Part shown: positions 27,001 through 41,599 of the stretch, piece after piece
Layout of the letters: each line of letters begins with the position of its first letter
Position numbering within the stretch: position 1 is the stretch's first letter
Assembly: GCA_963932465.1 (NCBI GenBank)
Contig: CAWVRF010001043.1
Location: 310,001-374,000, forward strand
DNA length: 64,000 bases
Source: Maratus speciosus
Lineage: Eukaryota > Arthropoda > Arachnida > Araneae > Salticidae
Direction of reading: 5' to 3'
The notes under the pieces: generated by a model
What the model was told of the DNA's origin: nothing
Databases searched by the model: none
Seen by the model: only the letters and a program-made list of their open reading frames with translations
Program-made: the position numbers and the translations under genes

Positions 27001-30000
27001 AACCGAATATATTGTTTCAACAATCAAAGCATTGTTAGAAAATTCATCAGAAAGAGTTACCGCATATAAAACACGCAATATTTATGAATTGAATTCCGGT
27101 GCAGGGCTGAAAATTAATTTCTTAGTAAATAATAAAGCGAAACCGAATATATTGTTTAAACAATCAAAGCATTGTTAGAAAATTCATCAGAAAGTGTTAC
27201 CGCATATAAAACACGCAATATTTATGAATTGAATTCCGGTGCAGGGCTCAAAATTAATTTCTTAATAAATAATAAAGCGAAACCGAATATATTGTTTCAA
27301 CAATCAAAGCATTGTTAGAAAATTCATCAGAAAGAGTTACCGCATATAAAACACGCAATATTTATGAATTGAATTCCGGTGCAGGGCTCAAAATTAATTT
27401 CTTAATAAATAATAAAGCGAAACCGAATATATTGTTTCAACAATCAAAGCATTGTTAGAAAATTCATCAGAAAGAGTTACCGCATATAAAACACGCAATA
27501 TTTATGAATTGAATTTCGGTGCACCGCTGAAAATTAATTTCTTAATAAATAATAAAGCGAAACCGAATATATTGTTTCAACAATCAAAGCATTGTTAGAA
27601 AATTCATCAGAAAGAGTTACCGCATATAAAACAAGCAAAATTTATGAACTGAATTCCGGTGCAGGGCTCAAAATTAATTTCTTAGTAAATAATAAAGCGA
27701 AACCGAATATATTGTTTAAACAATCAAAGTATTGTTAGAAAATTCATCAGAAAGCGTTTCTGCATATAAAACACGCAATATTTATGAATTGAATTCCGGT
27801 GCACCGCTGAAAATTAATTTCTTAATAAATAATAAAGCGAAACCGAATATATTGTTTCAACAATCAAAGCATTGTTAGAAAATTCATCAGAAAGAGTTAC
27901 CGCATATAAAACACGCAATATTTATGAATTGAATTCCGGTGCAGGGCTGAAAATTAATTTCTTAGTAAATAATAAAGCGAAACCGAATATATTGTTTAAA
28001 CAATCAAAGCATTGTTAGAAAATTCATCAGAAAGAGTTACCGCATATAAAACACGCAATATTTATGAATTGAATTTCGGTGCACCGCTGAAAATTAATTT
28101 CTTAATAAATAATAAAGCGAAACCGAATATATTTTTTCAACAATCAAAGTATTGTTAGAAAATTCATCAGAAAGCGTTTCTGCATATAAAACACGCAATA
28201 TTTATGAATTGAATTCCGGTGCACCGCTGAAAATTAATTTCTTAATAAATAATAAAGCGAAACCGAATATATTGTTTCAACAATCAAAGCATTGTTAGAA
28301 AATTCATCAGAAAGAGTTACCGCATATAAAACACGCAATATTTATGAATTGAATTCCGGTGCAGGGCTGAAAATTAATTTCTTAATAAATAATAAAGCGA
28401 AACCGAATATATTGTTTCAACAATCAAAGCATTGTTAGAAAATTCATCAGAAAGAGTTACCGCATATAAAACACGCAATATTTATGAATTGAATTTCGGT
28501 GCAGGGCTGAAAATTAATTTCTTAATAAATAATAAAGCGAAACCGAATATATTGTTTCAACAATCAAAGCATTGTTAGAAAATTCATCAGAAAGATTTAC
28601 CGCATATAAAACATGCAATATTTATGAATTGAATCCCGGTGCAGGGCTCAAAATTAATTTCTTAGTAAATGATAAAGCGAAACCGAATATATTGTTTAAA
28701 CAATCAAAGCATTGTTAGAAAATTCATCAGAAAGAGTTACCGCATATAAAACACGCAATATTTATGAATTGAATTTCGGTGCACCGCTGAAAATTAATTT
28801 CTTAATAAATAATAAAGCGAAACCGAATATATTTTTTCAACAATCAAAGTATTGTTAGAAAATTCATCAGAAAGCGTTTCTGCATATAAAACACGCAATA
28901 TTTATGAATTGAATTCCGGTGCACCGCTGAAAATTAATTTCTTAATAAATAATAAAGCGAAACCGAATATATTGTTTCAACAATCAAAGCATTGTTAGAA
29001 AATTCATCAGAAAGAGTTACCGCATATAAAACACGCAATATTTATGAATTGAATTCCGGTGCAGGGCTGAAAATTAATTTCTTAGTAAATAATAAAGCGA
29101 AACCGAATATATTGTTTAAACAATCAAAGCATTGTTAGAAAATTCATCAAAAAGTGTTACCGCATATAAAACACGCAATATTTATGAATTGAATTCCGGT
29201 GCAGGGCTCAAAATTAATTTCTTAATAAATAATAAAGCGAAACCGAATATATTGTTTCAACAATCAAAGCATTGTTAGAAAATTCATCAGAAAGAGTTAC
29301 CGCATATAAAACACGCAATATTTATGAATTGAATTCCGGTGCAGGGCTCAAAATTAATTTCTTAATAAATAATAAAGCGAAACCGAATATATTGTTTCAA
29401 CAATCAAAGCATTGTTAGAAAATTCATCAGAAAGAGTTACCGCATATAAAACACGCAATATTTATGAATTGAATCCCGGTGCAGGGCTCAAAATTAATTT
29501 CGTAATAAATAATAAAGCGAAACCGAATATATTGTTTCAACAATCAAAGCATTGTTAGAAAATTCATCAGAAAGAGTTACCTCATATAAAACACGCAATA
29601 TTTATGAATTGAATTCCGGTGCAGGGCTGAAAATTAATTTCTTAATAAATAACCGAAACCGAATATATTGTTTCAACAATCAAAGCATTGTTAGAAAATT
29701 CATCAGAAAGAGTTACCGCATATAAAACACGCAATATTTATGAATTGAATTCCGGTGCAGGGCTGAAAATTAATTTCTTAATAAATAATAAAGCGAAACC
29801 GAATATATTGTTTCAACAATCAAAGCATTGTTAGAAAATTCATCAGAAAGAGTTACCGCATATAAAACACGCAATATTTATGAATTGAATTTCGGTGCAG
29901 GGCTGAAAATTAATTTCTTAATAAATAATAAAGCGAAACCGAATATATTGTTTCAACAATCAAAGCATTGTTAGAAAATTCATCAGAAAGATTTACCGCA

Positions 30001-31556
30001 TATAAAACATGCAATATTTATGAATTGAATCCCGGTGCAGGACTCAAAATTAATTTCTTAGTAAATGATAAAGCGAAACCGAATATATTGTTTAAACAAT
30101 CAAAGCATTGTTAGAAAATTCATCAGAAAGAGTTACCGCATATAAAACACGCAATATTTATGAATTGAATTTCGGTGCACCGCTGAAAATTAATTTCTTA
30201 ATAAATAATAAAGCGAAACCGAATATATTTTTTCAACAATCAAAGTATTGTTAGAAAATTCATCAGAAAGCGTTTCTGCATATAAAACACGCAATATTTA
30301 TGAATTGAATTCCGGTGCAGGGCTGAAAATTAATTTCTTAATAAATAATAAAGCGAAACCGAATATATTGTTTAAACAATCAAAGCATTGTTAGAAAATT
30401 CATCAGAAAGTGTTACCGCATATAAAACACGCAATATTTATGAATTGAATTCCGGTGCAGGGCTCAAAATTAATTTCTTAATAAATAATAAAGCGAAACC
30501 GAATATATTGTTTCAACAATCAAAGCATTGTTAGAAAATTCATCAGAAAGAGTTACCGCATATAAAACACGCAATATTTATGAATTGAATTCCGGTGCAG
30601 GGCTCAAAATTAATTTCTTAATAAATAATAAAGCGAAACCGAATATATTGTTTCAACAATCAAAGCATTGTTAGAAAATTCATCAGAAAGAGTTACCGCA
30701 TATAAAACACGCAATATTTATGAATTGAATCCCGGTGCAGGGCTCAAAATTAATTTCGTAATAAATAATAAAGCGAAACCGAATATATTGTTTCAACAAT
30801 CAAAGCATTGTTAAAAAATTCATCAGAAAGAGTTACCTCATATAAAACACGCAATATTTATGAATTGAATTCCGGTGCAGGGCTGAAAATTAATTTCTTA
30901 ATAAATAACCGAAACCGAATATATTGTTTCAACAATCAAAGCATTGTTAGAAAATTCATCAGAAAGAGTTACCGCATATAAAACACGCAATATTTATGAA
31001 TTGAATTCCGGTGCAGGGCTGAAAATTAATTTCTTAATAAATAATAAAGCGAAACCGAATATATTGTTTCAACAATCAAAGCATTGTTAGAAAATTCATC
31101 AGAAAGAGTTACCGCATATAAAACACGCAATATTTATGAATTGAATTTCGGTGCAGGGCTGAAAATTAATTTCTTAATAAATAATAAAGCGAAACCGAAT
31201 ATATTGTTTCAACAATCAAAGCATTGTTAGAAAATTCATCAGAAAGATTTACCGCATATAAAACATGCAATATTTATGAATTGAATCCCGGTGCAGGGCT
31301 CAAAATTAATTTCTTAGTAAATGATAAAGCGAAACCGAATATATTGTTTAAACAATCAAAGCATTGTTAGAAAATTCATCAGAAAGAGTTACCGCATATA
31401 AAACACGCAATATTTATGAATTGAATTTCGGTGCACCGCTGAAAATTAATTTCTTAATAAATAATAAAGCGAAACCGAATATATTTTTTCAACAATCAAA
31501 GTATTGTTAGAAAATTCATCAGAAAGCGTTTCTGCATATAAAACACGCAATATTTA
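24071..31556 (+). repeat. HOR zone IV: six related copies of an 8- to 14-monomer unit
   Basis: The marker AAATGATAAA occurs at 24,191, 25,311, 26,707, 28,667, 30,063 and 31,319. Spacings are 1,120, 1,396, 1,960, 1,396 and 1,256 bp: 8, 10 minus 4 bp, 14, 10 minus 4 bp, and 9 minus 4 bp monomer equivalents. Each copy contains, in order: ACATGCAATATT/AAATGATAAA; TTTCGGTGCACCG with ATTTTTTC and AAAGTATTG; GCGTTTCTGC with GGTGCACCGC; and usually a GTTTAAAC monomer and AGTGTTACC. Copies then end in TTTCGTAATAAAT, ACCTCATAT and often AATAACCGAAACC. Length variation looks like monomer loss or gain by unequal exchange. Differences between copies are few (e.g. CATCAAAAAGTG near 29,147). Confidence 0.85.
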
Positions 31557-33282
31557 TGAATTGAATTCCGGTGCACCGCTGAAAATTAATTTCTTAATAA
31601 ATAATAAAGCGAAACCGAATATATTGTTTCAACAATCAAAGCATTGTTAGAAAATTCATCAGAAAGAGTTACCGCATATAAAACACGCAATATTTATGAA
31701 TTGAATTCCGGTGCAGGGCTCAAAATTAATTTCTTAATAAATAATAAAGCGAACCGAATATATTGTTTCAACAATCAAAGCATTGTTAGAAAATTCATCA
31801 GAAAGAGTTACCGCATATAAAACACGCAAAATTTATGAATTGAATTCCGGTGCAGGGCTGAAAATTAATTTCTTAATAAATAATAAAGCGAAACCGAATA
31901 TATTGTTTCAACAATCATAGCATTGCTAGAAAATTCATCACAAAGAGTTACCGCATATAAAACACGCAATATTTAAGAATTGAATCCCGGTGCAGTCCTC
32001 AAAATTAATTTCTTAGTAAATAATAAAGCGAAACCGAATATATTGTTTAAACAATCAAAGCATTGTTAGAAAATTCATCAGAAAGTGTTACCGCATATAA
32101 AACACGCAATATTTATGAATTGAATTCTGGTGCAGGGCTCAAAATTAATTTCTTAATAAATAATAAAGCGAAACCGAATATATTGTTTCAACAATCAAAG
32201 CATTGTTAGAAAATTCATCAGAAAGAGTTACCGCATATAAAACACGCAATATTTATGAATTGAATTTCGGTGCAGGGCTCAAAATTAATTTATTAATAAA
32301 TAATAAAGCGAAACCGAATATATTGTTTCAACAATCAAAGCATTGTTAGAAAATTCATCAGAAAAAGTTACCGCATATAAAACACGCAATATTAATGAAT
32401 TGAATCCCGGTGCAGGGCTCAAAATTAATTTCGTAATAAATAATAAAGCGAAACCGAATATATTGTTTCAACAATCAAAGCATTGTTAGAAAATTCATCA
32501 GAAAGAGTTACCGCATGTAAAACACGCAATATTTATGAATTGAATTCCGGTGCAGGGCTCAAAATTAATTTATTAATAAATAATAAAGCGAAACCGAATA
32601 TATTGTTTCAACAATCAAAGCATTGTTAGAAAATTCATCAGAAAGAGTTACCGCATATAAAACACGCAATATTTATGAATTGAATCCCGGTGCAGGGCTC
32701 AAAATTAATTCGTAATAAATAATAAAGCGAAACCGAATATATTGTTTCAACAATCAAAGCATTATTAGAAAATTCATCAGAAAGAGTTACCTCATATAAA
32801 ACACGCAATATTTTTTAATTGAATTCCGGTGCAGGGCTGAAAATTAATTTCTTAATAAATAATAAATCGAAACCGAATATATTGTTTCAACAATCAAAGC
32901 ATTGTTAGAAAATTCATCAGAAAGAGTTACCGCATATAAAACACGCAATATTTATGAATTGAATTCCGGTGCAGGGCTCAAAATTAATTTATTAATAAAT
33001 AATAAAGCGAAACCGAATATATTGTTTCAACAATCAAAGCATTGTTATAAAATTCATCAGAAAGAGTTACCGCATATAAAACACGCAATATTTATGAATT
33101 GAATCCCGGTGCAGGGCTCAAAATTAATTCGTAATAAATAATAAAGCGAAACCGAATATATTGTTTCAACAATCAAAGCATTGTTAGAAAATTCATCAGA
33201 AAGAGTTACCTCATATAAAACACGCAATATTTTTGAATTGAATTCCGGTGCAGGACTGAAAATTAATTTCTTAATAAATAAT

Positions 33283-33422
33283 AAAGCGAAACCGAATATA
33301 TTGTTTCAACAATCAAAGCATTGTTAGAAAATTCATCAGAAAGAGTTACCGCATATAAAACACGCAATATTTATGAATTGAATTCCGGTGCAGGGCTGAA
33401 AATTAATTTCTTAATAAATAAT
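33283..33422 (+). repeat. Reference monomer matching the by-eye consensus
   Basis: This 140-bp copy matches the by-eye consensus at every position and can serve as the type monomer. It contains overlapping dyads. Positions 18-31 read ATTGTT-TC-AACAAT. Positions 26-43 read AACAAT-CAAAGC-ATTGTT, a potential 6-bp stem with a 6-nt loop. One EcoRI site lies at 98-103, and an AT-rich stretch at 114-140 follows the G+C-richer CCGGTGCAGGGC segment. The length is close to that of nucleosome core DNA, as in many satellites, but phasing cannot be judged from sequence. Confidence 0.9.
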
Positions 33423-35800
33423 AAAGCGAAACCGAATATATTGTTTCAACAATCAAAGCATTGTTAGAAAATTCATCAGAAAGAGTTACCGCACATAAAA
33501 CACGCAATATTTATGAATTGAATTTCGGTGCAGGGCTCAAAATTAATTTATTAATAAATAATAAAGCGAAACCGAATATATTGTTTCAACAATCAAAGCA
33601 TTGTTAGAAAATTCATCAGAAAGAGTTACCGCATATAAAACACGCAATATTAATGAATTGAATCCCGGTGCAGGGCTCAAAATTAATTTCGTAATAAATA
33701 ATTAAGCGAAACCGAATATATTGTTTCAACAATCAAAGCATTGTTAGAAAATTCATCAGAAAGAGTTACCGCATATAAAACACGCAATATTTATGAATTG
33801 AATTCCGGTGCAGGGCTGAAAATTAATTTCTTAGTAAATAATAAAGCGAAACCGAATATATTGTTTAAACAATCAAAGCATTGTTAGAAAATTCATCAGA
33901 AAGTGTTTCCGGATATAAAACACGCAATATTTGTGAATTGAATTCCGGTGCACCGCTGAAAATTAATTTCTTAATAAATAATAAAGCGAAACCGAATATA
34001 TTGTTTCAACAATCAAAGCATTGTTAGAAAATTCATCAGAAAGAGTTACCGCATATAAAACACGCAATATTTATGAATTGAATTTCGGTGCAGGGCTCAA
34101 AATTAATTTATTAATAAATAATAAAGCGAAACCGAATATATTGTTTCAACAATCAAAGCATTGTTAGAAAATTCATCAGAAAAAGTTACCGCATATAAAA
34201 CACGCAATATTAATGAATTGAATCCCGGTGCAGGGCTCAAAATTAATTTCGTAATAAATAATAAAGCGAAACCGAATATATTGTTTCAACAATCAAAGCA
34301 TTGTTAGAAAATTCATCAGAAAGAGTTACCGCATATAAAACACGCAATATTTATGAATTGAATTCCGGTGCAGGGCTCAAAATTAATTTATTAATAAATA
34401 ATAAAGCGAAACCGAATATATTGTTTCAACAATCAAAGCATTGTTAGAAAATTCATCAGAAAGAGTTACCGCATATAAAACACGCAATATTTATGAATTG
34501 AATCCCGGTGCAGGGCTCAAAATTAATTCGTAATAAATAATAAAGCGAAACCGAATATATTGTTTCAACAATCAAAGCATTGTTAGAAAATTCATCAGAA
34601 AGAGTTACCTCATATAAAACACGCAATATTTTTGAATTGAATTCCGGTGCAGGGCTGAAAATTAATTTCTTAATAAATAATAAAGCGAAACCGAATATAT
34701 TGTTTCAACAATCAAAGCATTGTTAGAAAATTCATCAGAAAGAGTTACCGCATATAAAACACGCAATATTTATGAATTGAATTTCGGTGCAGGGCTCAAA
34801 ATTAATTTATTAATAAATAATAAAGCGAAACCGAATATATTGTTTCAACAATCAAAGCATTGTTAGAAAATTCATCAGAAAGAGTTACCGCATATAAAAC
34901 ACGCAATATTTATGAATTGAATTCCGGTGCAGGGCTCAAAATTAATTTATTAATAAATAATAAAGCGAAACCGAATATATTGTTTCAACAATCAAAGCAT
35001 TGTTAGAAAATTCATCAGAAAGAGTTACCGCATATAAAACACGCAATATTTATGAATTGAATCCCGGTGCAGGGCTCAAAATTAATTCGTAATAAATAAT
35101 AAAGCGAAACCGAATATATTGTTTCAACAATCAAAGCATTGTTAGAAAATTCATCAGAAAGAGTTACCTCATATAAAACACGCAATATTTTTGAATTGAA
35201 TTCCGGTGCAGGGCTGAAAATTAATTTCTTAATAAATAATAAAGCGAAACCGAATATATTGTTTCAACAATCAAAGCATTGTTAGAAAATTCATCAGAAA
35301 GAGTTACCGCATATAAAACACGCAATATTTATGAATTGAATTCCGGTGCAGGGCTGAAAATTAATTTCTTAATAAATAATAAAGCGAAACCGAATATATT
35401 GTTTCAACAATCAAAGCATTGTTAGAAAATTCATCAGAAAGAGTTACCGCACATAAAACACGCAATATTTATGAATTGAATTTCGGTGCAGGGCTCAAAA
35501 TTAATTTATTAATAAATAATAAAGCGAAACCGAATATATTGTTTCAACAATCAAAGCATTGTTAGAAAATTCATCAGAAAGAGTTACCGCATATAAAACA
35601 CGCAATATTAATGAATTGAATCCCGGTGCAGGGCTCAAAATTAATTTCGTAATAAATAATTAAGCGAAACCGAATATATTGTTTCAACAATCAAAGCATT
35701 GTTAGAAAATTCATCAGAAAGAGTTACCGCATATAAAACACGCAATATTTATGAATTGAATTCCGGTGCAGGGCTGAAAATTAATTTCTTAATAAATAAT

Positions 35801-35941
35801 AAAGCGAAACACGAATATATTGTTTCAACAATCAAAGCATTGTTAGAAAATTCATCAGAAAGAGTTACCGCATATAAAACACGCAATATTTATGAATTGA
35901 ATTCCGGTGCTGGGCTCAAAATTAATTTATTAATAAATAAT
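35801..35941 (+). repeat. 141-bp monomer variant (+1 base)
   Basis: AAACACGAAT replaces AAACCGAAT, so the monomer is 141 bp, or 47 codons. One frame then stays open across the join (AKHEYIVSTIKALLENSSER). The mirror copy is at 53,115-53,255. Its presence only in zone V and the inverted array makes it a good regional marker. Confidence 0.88.
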
Positions 35942-38900
35942 AAAGCGAAACCGAATATATTGTTTAAACAATCAAAGCATTGTTAGAAAATTCATCAGAA
36001 AGAGTTACCGCATATAAAACACGCAATATTTATGAATTGAATTCCGGTGCAGGGCTGAAAATTAATTTCTTAATAAATAATAAAGCGAAACCGAATATAT
36101 TGTTTCAACAATCAAAGCATTGTTATAAAATTCATCAGAAAGAGTTACCGCATATAAAACACGCAATATTTATGAATTGAATTCCGGTGCTGGGCTCAAA
36201 ATTAATTTATTAATAAATAATAAATCGAAACCGAATATATTGTTTAAACAATCAAAGCATTGTTAGAAATTTCATCAGAAAGAGTTACCGAATATAAAAC
36301 ACGCAATATTTATGAACTGAATTCCGGTGCAGGGCTCAAAATTAATTTCTTAGTAAATAATAAAGCGAAACCGAATATATTGTTTAAACAATCAAAGCAT
36401 TGTTAGAAAATTCATCAGAAAGAGTTACCGCATATAAAACACGCAATATTTATGAATTTAATTTCGGTGCAGGGCTGAAAATTAATTTCTTAATAAATAA
36501 TAAAGCGAAACCGAATATATTGTTTCAACAATCAAAGCATTGTTAGAAAATTCATCAGAAAGATTTACCGCATATAAAACACGCAATATTTATGAATTGA
36601 ATTCCGGTGCAGGGCTGAAAATTAATTTCTTAATAAATAATAAAGCGAAACCGAATATATTGTTTCAACAATCAAAGCATTGTTAGAAAATTCATCAGAA
36701 AGAGTTACCGCATATAAAACATGCAATGTTTATGAATTGAATTCCGGTGCAGGGCTCAAAATTAATTTATTAATAAATAATAAAGCGAAACCGAATATAT
36801 TGTTTCAACAATCAAAGCATTGTTAGAAAATTCATCAGAAAGAGTTACTGTATATAAAACACGCAATATTTAAGAATTGAATCCCGGTGCAGGGCTCAAA
36901 ATTAATTTCTTAATAAATAATAAAGCTAAACCGAATATATTGTTTCAACAATCAAAGCATTGTTAGAAAATTCATCAGAAAGAGTTACCGCATATAAAAC
37001 ACGCAATATTTATGAATTGAATTTCGGTGCAGGGCTGAAAATTAATTTCTTAATAAATAATAAAGCGAAACCGAATATATTGTTTCAACAATCAAAGCAT
37101 TGTTAGAAAATTCATCAGAAAGATTTACCGCATATAAAACACGCAATATTTATGAATTGAATTCCGGTGCAGGGCTGAAAATTAATTTCTTAATAAATAA
37201 TAAAGCGAAACCGAATATATTGTTTCAACAATCAAAGCATTGTTAGAAAATTCATCAGAAAGAGTTACCGCATATAAAACACGCAATATTTATGAATTGA
37301 ATCCCGGTGCAGGGCTCAAAATTAATTCGTAATAAATAATAAAGCGAAACCGAATATATTGTTTCAACAATCAAAGCATTGTTAGAAAATTCATCAGAAA
37401 GAGTTACCTCATATAAAACACGCAATATTTTTGAATTGAATTCCGGTGCAGGGCTGAAAATTAATTTCTTAATAAATAATAAAGCGAAACCGAATATATT
37501 GTTTCAACAATCAAAGCATTGTTAGAAAATTCATCAGAAAGAGTTACCGCATATAAAACACGCAATATTTATGAATTGAATTCCGGTGCAGGGCTGAAAA
37601 TTAATTTCTTAATAAATAATAAAGCGAAACCGAATATATTGTTTCAACAATCAAAGCATTGTTAGAAAATTCATCAGAAAGAGTTACCGCATATAAAACA
37701 TGCAATGTTTATGAATTGAATCCCGATGCAGGGCTCAAAATTAATTTCTTAGTAAATAATAAAGCGAAACCGAATATATTGTTTAAACAATCAAAGCATT
37801 GTTAGAAAATTCATCAGAAAGAGTTACCGCATATAAAACACGCAATATTTATGAATTGAATTCCGGTGCAGGGCTGAAAATTATTTTCTTAATAAATAAT
37901 AAAGCGAAACCGAATATATTGTGTCAACAATCAAAGCATTGTTAGAAAATTCATCAGAAAGAGTTACCGCATATAAAACATGCAATGTTTATGAATTGAA
38001 TTCCGGTGCAGGGCTCAAAATTAATTTCTTAATAAATAATAAAGCGAAACCGAATATATTGTTTCAACAATCAAAGCATTGTTAGAAAATTCATCAGAAA
38101 GAGTTACTGCATATAAAACACGCAATATTTAAGAATTGAATCCCGGTGCAGGGCTCAAAATTAATTTCTTAATAAATAATAAAGCGAAACCGAATATATT
38201 GTTTCAACAATCAAAGCATTGTTAGAAAATTCATCAGAAAGATTTACCGCATATAAAACACGCAATATTTATGAATTGAATTCCGGTGCAGGGCTGAAAA
38301 TTAATTTCTTAATAAATAATAAAGCGAAACCGAATATATTGTTTAAACAATCAAAGCATTGTTAGAAAATTCATCAGAAGGAGTTACCGCATATAAAACA
38401 CGCAATATTTATGAATTGAATTCCGGTGCAGGGCTGAAAAATAATTTCTTAATGAATAATAAAGCGAAACCGAATATATTGTTTCAACAATCAAAGCATT
38501 GTTAGAAAATTCATCAGAAAGAGTTACCGCATATAAAACACGCAATATTTATGAATTGAATTTCGGTGCAGGGCTGAAAATTAATTTCTTAATAAATAAT
38601 AAAGCGAAACCGAATATATTGTTTCAACAATCAAAGCATTGTTAGAAAATTCATCAGAAAGATTTACCGCATATAAAACACGCAATATTTATGAATTGAA
38701 TTCCGGTGCAGGGCTGAAAATTAATTTCTTAATAAATAATAAAGCGAAACCGAATATATTGTTTCAACAATCAAAGCATTGTTAGAAAATTCATCAGAAA
38801 GAGTTACCGCATATAAAACATGCAATGTTTATGAATTGAATTCCGGTGCAGGGCTCAAAATTAATTTATTAATAAATAATAAAGCGAAACCGAATATATT

Positions 38901-41599
38901 GTTTCAACAATCAAAGCATTGTTAGAAAATTCATCAGAAAGAGTTACCGCATATAAAACACGCAATATTTATGAATTGAATCCCGGTGCAGGGCTCAAAA
39001 TTAATTCGTAATAAATAATAAAGAGAAACCGAATATATTGTTTCAAGAATCAAAGCATTGTTAGAAAATTCATCAGAAAGAGTTACCTCATATAAAACAC
39101 GCAATATTTTTGAATTGAATTCCGGTGCAGGGCTGAAAATTAATTTCTTAATAAATAATAAAGCGAAACCGAATATATTGTTTCAACAATCAAAGCATTG
39201 TTAGAAAATTCATCAGAAAGAGTTACCGCATATAAAACATGCAATGTTTATGAATTGAATTCCGGTGCAGGGCTGAAAATTAATTTCTTAATAAATAATA
39301 AAGAGAAACCGAATATATTGTTTCAACAATCAAAGCATTGTTAGAAAATTCATCAGAAAGAGTTACCGCATATAAAACATGCAATGTTTATGAATTGAAT
39401 CCCGATGCAGGGCTCAAAATTAATTTCTTAGTAAATAATAAAGCGAAACCGAATATATTGTTTAAACAATCAAAGCATTGTTAGAAAATTCATCAGAAAG
39501 AGTTACCGCATATAAAACACGCAATATTTATGAATTGAATTCCGGTGCAGGGCTGAAAATTATTTTCTTAATAAATAATAAAGCGAAACCGAATATAGTG
39601 TGTCAACAATCAAAGCATTGTTAGAAAATTCATCAGAAAGAGTTACCGCATATAAAACACGCAATATTTATGAATTGAATTGCGGTGCACCGCTGAAAAT
39701 TAATTTCTTAATAAATAATAAAGCGAAACCGAATATATTTTTTCAACAATCAAAGTATTGTTAGAAAATTCATCAGAAAGTGTTTCCGGATATAAAACAC
39801 GCAATATTTGTGAATTGAATTCCGGTGCACCGCTGAAAATTAATTTCTTAATAAATAATAAAGCGAAACCGAATATATTGTTTCAACAATCAAAGCATTG
39901 TTAGAAAATTCATCAGAAAGAGTTACCGCATATAAAACACGCAATATTTATGAATTGAATTCCGGTGCAGGGCTGAAAATTAATTTCTTAGTAAATAATA
40001 AAGCGAAACCGAATATATTGTTTAAACAATCAAAGCATTGTTAGAAAATTCATCAGAAAGAGTTACCGCATATAAAACACGCAATATTTTTGAATTGAAT
40101 TCCGGTGCAGGGCTGAAAATTAATTTCTTAATAAATAATAAAGCGAAACAGAATATATTGTTAAAACAATCAAAGCATTGTTAGAAAATTCATCAGAAAG
40201 AGTTACCGCATATAAAACACGCAAAATTTATGAATTGAATTCCGGTGCAGGGCTGAAAATTAATTTCTTAATAAATAATAAAGCGAAACCGAATATATTG
40301 TTTCAACAATCATAGCATTGCTAGAAAATTCATCACAAAGAGTTACCGCATATAAAACACGCAATATTTAAGAATTGAATCCCGGTGCAGGCCTCAAAAT
40401 TAATTTCTTAGTAAATAATAAAGCGAAACCGAATATATTGTTTAAACAATCAAAGCATTGTTAGAAAATTCATCAGAAAGAGTTACCGCATATAAAACAC
40501 GCAATATTTATGAATTGAATTCTGGTGCAGGGCTCAAAATTAATTTCTTAATAAATAATAAAGCGAAACCGAATATATTGTTTCAACAATCAAAGCATTG
40601 TTAGAAAATTCATCAGAAAGAGTTACTGCATATAAAACACGCAATATTTATGAATTGAATTTCGGTGCAGGGCTCAAAATTAATTTATTAATAAATAATA
40701 AAGCGAAACCGAATATATTGTTTCAACACTCAAAGCATTGTTAGAAAATTCATCAGAAAAAGTTACCGCATATAAAACACGCAATATTAATGAATTGAAT
40801 CCCGGTGCAGGGCTCAAAATTAATTTCGTAATAAATAATAAAGCGAAACCGAATATATTGTTTCAACAATCAAAGCATTGTTAGAAAATTCATCAGAAAG
40901 AGTTACCGCATATAAAACACGCAATATTTATGAATTGAATTCCGGTGCAGGGCTCAAAATTAATTTATTAATAAATAATAAAGCGAAACCGAATATATTG
41001 TTTCAACAATCAAAGCATTGTTAGAAATTCATCAGAAAGAGTTACCGCATATAAAACACGCAATATTTATGAATTGAATCCCGGTGCAGGGCTGAAAATT
41101 AATTTCTTAATAAATAATAAAGCGAAACCGAATATATTGTTTCAACAATCAAAGCATTGTTAGAAAATTCATCAGAAAGAGTTACCGCACATAAAACACG
41201 CAATATTTATGAATTGAATTTCGGTGCAGGGCTCAAAATTAATTTATTAATAAATAATAAAGCGAAACCGAATATATTGTTTCAACAATCAAAGCATTGT
41301 TAGAAAATTCATCAGAAAGAGTTACCGCATATAAAACACGCAATATTAATGAATTGAATCCCGGTGCAGGGCTCAAAATTAATTTCGTAATAAATAATTA
41401 AGCGAAACCGAATATATTGTTTCAACAATCAAAGCATTGTTAGAAAATTCATCAGAAAGAGTTACCGCATATAAAACACGCAATATTTATGAATTGAATT
41501 CCGGTGCAGGGCTGAAAATTAATTTCTTAGTAAATAATAAAGCGAAACCGAATATATAGTTTAAACAATCAAAGCATTGTTAGAAAATTGATCAGAAAG

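Noticed and set aside
35699..35986. 95-codon open frames (also 42,698-42,985, 53,070-53,357 and 63,422-63,709)
   Set aside because: They arise where a 141-bp monomer keeps frame over two units. TTG start, satellite context and copies tracking HOR duplication argue against a gene. The frame is kept only as a finding on possible origin.
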